From NCBI GenBank assembly GCA_004297865.1, contig SCSO01000172.1:1-7147 (forward strand): 7,147 bases of DNA. Reading direction: 5' to 3'. Source of the DNA: Legionella sp. GTDB taxonomy: Bacteria; Pseudomonadota; Gammaproteobacteria; Legionellales; Legionellaceae. The position numbers and the translations under genes are program-made. Positions 3,965-7,147 of the stretch are shown here, piece by piece (positions within the stretch are counted from its first letter, which is position 1; every line of letters starts with the position of its first letter). A model generated the notes under the pieces. That model worked only from the letters and a program-made list of their open reading frames with translations. It searched no databases and was not told the origin of the DNA.

Positions 3965-6580
3965 ATGGTTTATTCAGCCAAAGAAATTTTACCCGTCAAT
4001 ATTGAAGACGAGTTAAAGCAGTCTTACCTTGATTACGCGATGAGTGTTATTGTCGGAAGGGCTTTACCTGATGTTCGTGACGGTTTAAAACCAGTTCATC
4101 GACGTGTGCTTTTCGCGATGAGCGAATTAGGTAACGATTGGAATAAACCATACAAAAAATCGGCACGCGTAGTCGGGGATGTTATCGGTAAATACCACCC
4201 GCATGGTGATACTGCCGTTTACGATACGATTGTCCGTATGGCCCAACCTTTTTCCATGCGCTATTTACTGGTGGATGGTCAGGGTAACTTCGGTTCGGTA
4301 GACGGTGATGCTCCTGCGGCGATGCGTTATACTGAAGTTCGTATGTCCAAAGTGGCTCATGCTTTGTTAGCCGACTTGGATAAAGAAACGGTGGATTTCA
4401 CGCCTAACTACGATGAGACAGAATTCGCTCCTGCAGTTTTACCCTCACGTATACCTAATCTTTTAGTCAATGGTTCATCGGGTATTGCGGTGGGTATGGC
4501 AACTAATATTCCGCCACATAATCTCACGGAAGTAATTAATGCTTGTTTAACGCTTATTGATACTCCCGAAACCACTTTAGATGAGATAATGGAAATCATC
4601 CCAGGTCCAGACTTCCCCACAGCAGCTATTATTAATGGTCGTGGCGGCATTATCCAAGGTTATCGTACTGGTAAAGGTCGGGTTGTGATTCGTGCACGCA
4701 CGGAAATCGAAACCGATGAAAGTAATGGACGTCAAAGTATTATCATTCATGAATTACCCTATCAAGTGAATAAAGCACGCTTGGTTGAGCGTATAGCTGA
4801 ACTGGTTCGTGATAAAAAAATCGAAGGAATTTCTGGCTTACGGGATGAGTCCGATAAACAAGGGATGCGAGTTGTCATTGAGTTAAAACGTAATGAAGTC
4901 GCGGATGTGATCCTCAATAATCTCTATGCCCATACCCAAATGCAAAATGTGTTTGGAATAAACATGGTCGCCTTAGTTGATGGACAACCACGTACCTTAA
5001 ACTTAAAAGAAATCCTAGATTATTTCATCAAGCACCGTCGTGAAGTAGTCACGCGTAGAACCATATTCGAATTGAAAAAGGCTCGTGGACGTGCTCATGT
5101 TTTAGAAGGTTTAGGTATTGCTTTAGCCAATATCGATGAAATGATTGCTTTAATTAAACAATCACCCACTCCCCAAGAAGCTAAAGATGGTTTATTAGCT
5201 AAACTTTGGGAGCCAGGCTTAGTGAAAGCTATGCTGGATAAAGCGGGTAGTAATGCCTCAAGGCCAGATGATTTAACAGCTGAATTTGGTTTGAATGATA
5301 AAGGTTACAAACTTTCTGCAGCACAAGCGCAAGCGATTCTTGAATTAAGACTGCACCGATTGACAGGCTTAGAACAAGAAAAAATTCTTAATGAATTTGA
5401 AGAGTTATTGCTAGTGATTAAAGAATTACTGGATATCTTGGCTTCACCAGAGCGTTTAATGCAAGTAATTCGTGAAGAACTAGTGGAAATTAAGACGCAA
5501 TTTGGTGATGAGCGTCGTACAGAAATTACTGCTTCTCAAGAAGATCTTACAATTGAAGATTTAATTACTGAAGAAGATGTCGTGGTGACCTTATCGCATC
5601 AAGGCTATGTGAAGTATCAGCCAGTTACAGCTTATCAAGCGCAACGCCGTGGTGGTAAAGGAAAATCAGCAACTCACGTCAAAGATGAAGATTTTGTTGA
5701 GCGTTTAGTGGTTGCTAGCACCCACGATACTTTACTCTGCTTTTCTAACCACGGGAAATTATACTGGTTGAAAGCGTATCAATTACCTTTAGCCAGCCGT
5801 ATTTCAAGAGGTAGACCTATCATTAATATTCTTCCGCTAGCTGAAGGGGAAGAAATCAACGCGATGTTACCGGTACGGGAATACACCGAAGGCAATTTCG
5901 TCTTTATGGCAACGATGTTCGGTACAGTGAAAAAAGTGCCTCTAAGCGCCTTTAGTCGACCACGTTCGAATGGGATCATTGCGGTTGATCTAGACGAAGG
6001 TGACAGCTTGGTCGGTGTGGATATTACCGATGGTCAAAGGGACATCATGCTCTTTACTGATGCGGGTAAAGTGATTCGTTTCGCTGAAAGCAAAGTTCGT
6101 CCTATGGGTCGTACGGCTCGTGGTGTTCGTGGAATTCGTATTGAAGAAGGTCAAGCAGTTAAATCATTGGTAGTGGTCCATCCTGAGGGAACCATTCTCA
6201 CAGCCACTGAAAATGGCTATGGTAAACGAACTGAAATTGATGAATATCGCGTTTCTGGCCGTGGGGGACAAGGGGTAATTTCCATTCAGGTGACAGAGCG
6301 TAATGGTAAAGTTGTCCGTTCCTTACAAGTCACTGAAACTGATCAAGCGATGTTGATTACTGACAAAGGAACTTTGGTACGCTTTAGAGTCGATGAACTA
6401 TCCATCATCGGCAGAAACACTCAAGGTGTTCGTCTGATCAATGTAGGTGCTGGCGAGTTAGTAGTCGGTATGCAAAAAATCCAAGATATCGGTGATGATG
6501 AGGATGACGAGGCTCCTGAAGTGGACGCAATTGAAAGCAATAATTCAGTAGAAGACAGCAATGAAGAGCAGGATTTATAA
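3965..6580 (+). CDS. gyrA: DNA gyrase subunit A
   Basis: 871 residues, full length (E. coli 875). It is the breakage-reunion subunit of the A2B2 gyrase that introduces negative supercoils. Seen in order: the N-terminal winged-helix/tower region starting with the typical YLDYAMSVIVGRALPDVRDG (21-40); the quinolone-resistance-determining region with HPHGDTAVYD (78-87); the catalytic Tyr122 in AAMRYTE; a coiled-coil/gate region to about 510; and a C-terminal beta-pinwheel (about 530-840) with the GyrA-box QRRGGKG (560-566), which marks gyrase rather than topoisomerase IV. A very acidic tail follows (842-871). Position 83 is Thr and 87 is Asp; as far as I recall, this is the usual state in Legionella, so no classical quinolone-resistance change is seen. 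The ATG at 3965 fits the family N-terminus; AAGGA (3948-3952) lies rather far, 12 bases, and AGG (3954-3956) is 8 bases away. The last 20 bp overlap serC. Confidence 0.98.
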   Translation: MVYSAKEILPVNIEDELKQSYLDYAMSVIVGRALPDVRDGLKPVHRRVLFAMSELGNDWNKPYKKSARVVGDVIGKYHPHGDTAVYDTIVRMAQPFSMRYLLVDGQGNFGSVDGDAPAAMRYTEVRMSKVAHALLADLDKETVDFTPNYDETEFAPAVLPSRIPNLLVNGSSGIAVGMATNIPPHNLTEVINACLTLIDTPETTLDEIMEIIPGPDFPTAAIINGRGGIIQGYRTGKGRVVIRARTEIETDESNGRQSIIIHELPYQVNKARLVERIAELVRDKKIEGISGLRDESDKQGMRVVIELKRNEVADVILNNLYAHTQMQNVFGINMVALVDGQPRTLNLKEILDYFIKHRREVVTRRTIFELKKARGRAHVLEGLGIALANIDEMIALIKQSPTPQEAKDGLLAKLWEPGLVKAMLDKAGSNASRPDDLTAEFGLNDKGYKLSAAQAQAILELRLHRLTGLEQEKILNEFEELLLVIKELLDILASPERLMQVIREELVEIKTQFGDERRTEITASQEDLTIEDLITEEDVVVTLSHQGYVKYQPVTAYQAQRRGGKGKSATHVKDEDFVERLVVASTHDTLLCFSNHGKLYWLKAYQLPLASRISRGRPIINILPLAEGEEINAMLPVREYTEGNFVFMATMFGTVKKVPLSAFSRPRSNGIIAVDLDEGDSLVGVDITDGQRDIMLFTDAGKVIRFAESKVRPMGRTARGVRGIRIEEGQAVKSLVVVHPEGTILTATENGYGKRTEIDEYRVSGRGGQGVISIQVTERNGKVVRSLQVTETDQAMLITDKGTLVRFRVDELSIIGRNTQGVRLINVGAGELVVGMQKIQDIGDDEDDEAPEVDAIESNNSVEDSNEEQDL

Positions 6581-7147
6581 TTTCGGCGCTGGCCCTGCTA
6601 TGCTTCCTGAGCCTATCTTAAAAGAGGCTCAGGAAGAACTACTTAATTGGCATGATAAGGGAATGTCCGTGCTGGAAATCGGTCATCGCACGACGGATTT
6701 CACTGACTTATTAACGCATGCAGAACAAAGTCTTCGTGACTTATTAACGATTCCTGAAAATTATCAAATTCTGTTTTTCGGTGGTGCTGCGCGTACGCAC
6801 TTTTCAATGATTCCTATGAATTTGCTCAATCCTGAGGATCAGGGCGCTTATCTTTTAACAGGAATTTGGTCCAAAATGGCCTATTTAGAGGCCAAAAATT
6901 TAAAAAATGTGTATGCGATGGCTGATTCAGAAGCGGATAGCTTCAGACATATTCCTGAAATAAACACCTGGAAAGTCCAAGATAACACGACGTATCTTTA
7001 TTATTGCCCTAATGAAACAGTCAATGGTATTCGTTTTCCTTTTATCCCCCAGGTGAATGAATTACCTCTAATTGCCGACATGACTTCTTGCTTATTAACA
7101 GAGCCTATTGATGTGAGTCAATACGGTTTAATTTTTGCTGGCGCCCA
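6561..7147 (+). CDS. serC: Phosphoserine aminotransferase, 5' part (3' end beyond window)
   Basis: 195 complete codons, then two bases at the right edge; a full protein is about 360 residues. It is a PLP-dependent, cytosolic enzyme converting 3-phosphohydroxypyruvate and glutamate to phosphoserine, and also acting in the PLP synthesis route. Visible landmarks: FGAGPAMLP (8-16), the EIGHR substrate-arginine region (39-43), GGAAR (74-78) for cofactor phosphate, Trp103 in TGIWSKMA that should stack on PLP, CPNET (149-153), and Asp173 in ADMTS. The window ends at FAGA, immediately before the expected Q-K pair with the Schiff-base lysine. The ATG at 6561 lies inside the gyrA tail codons (20-bp overlap) and gives the normal family N-terminus. 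It has only a weak Shine-Dalgarno sequence, so translation is probably coupled to gyrA. A gyrA-serC order is also known in Pseudomonas. Confidence 0.95.
   Translation, partial: MKSRIYNFGAGPAMLPEPILKEAQEELLNWHDKGMSVLEIGHRTTDFTDLLTHAEQSLRDLLTIPENYQILFFGGAARTHFSMIPMNLLNPEDQGAYLLTGIWSKMAYLEAKNLKNVYAMADSEADSFRHIPEINTWKVQDNTTYLYYCPNETVNGIRFPFIPQVNELPLIADMTSCLLTEPIDVSQYGLIFAGA

Noticed and set aside
4196..4228. Thr at GyrA position 83 as a quinolone-resistance mutation
   Set aside because: Thr83 is, as far as I recall, the susceptible wild-type state in Legionella; Asp87 is also intact.
4408..4650. Minus-strand frame inside gyrA
   Set aside because: It is antisense to the conserved GyrA breakage-reunion domain and is a shadow frame.
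5779..5979. Minus-strand frame inside the gyrA C-terminal domain
   Set aside because: It is antisense to conserved pinwheel codons, with no independent support.

Overview
The window looks like chromosomal DNA from a gammaproteobacterium, most likely Legionella or a close relative. The evidence is the low-GC sequence, the GyrA with a wild-type-style Thr at position 83, the gyrA-serC gene order, and the character of the SerC and citrate synthase proteins. This assignment rests on recognising the proteins, not on a search.

Left part (1-2308, plus strand): four tandem genes for small, two-hydrophobic-segment proteins of one unrecognised family, called here genes A to D. A is cut by the left edge of the window. 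All four share a YSxxFF motif, a first (S/A)P motif, two hydrophobic stretches, and a closing SP(F/I)IN(L/F)VDxxG motif, with exactly 58 residues between the two key prolines in every copy. The inner pair (B, C) and the outer pair (A, D) form two subtypes. The intergenic regions hold two kinds of GTAG-headed palindromes resembling the REP elements served by RAYT transposases. A perfect 32-bp inverted pair of one kind brackets genes B and C. A paired (BIME-like) arrangement of the other kind follows gene A, and a homologous one in the opposite orientation follows gene D.

Middle (2389-3964): a 15-bp stem-loop, then gltA (citrate synthase) on the minus strand, converging on gene D. gltA is driven by a near-consensus sigma70 promoter with a GC-rich discriminator in the 218-bp region shared with divergent gyrA.

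Right part (3965-7147, plus strand): complete gyrA (DNA gyrase subunit A) followed by serC (phosphoserine aminotransferase). serC overlaps the gyrA 3' end by 20 bp and runs off the right edge just before its expected PLP lysine. These are core genes for central carbon metabolism, DNA topology and serine/PLP synthesis. The accessory and most interesting part of the window is the paralog array with its repeats.
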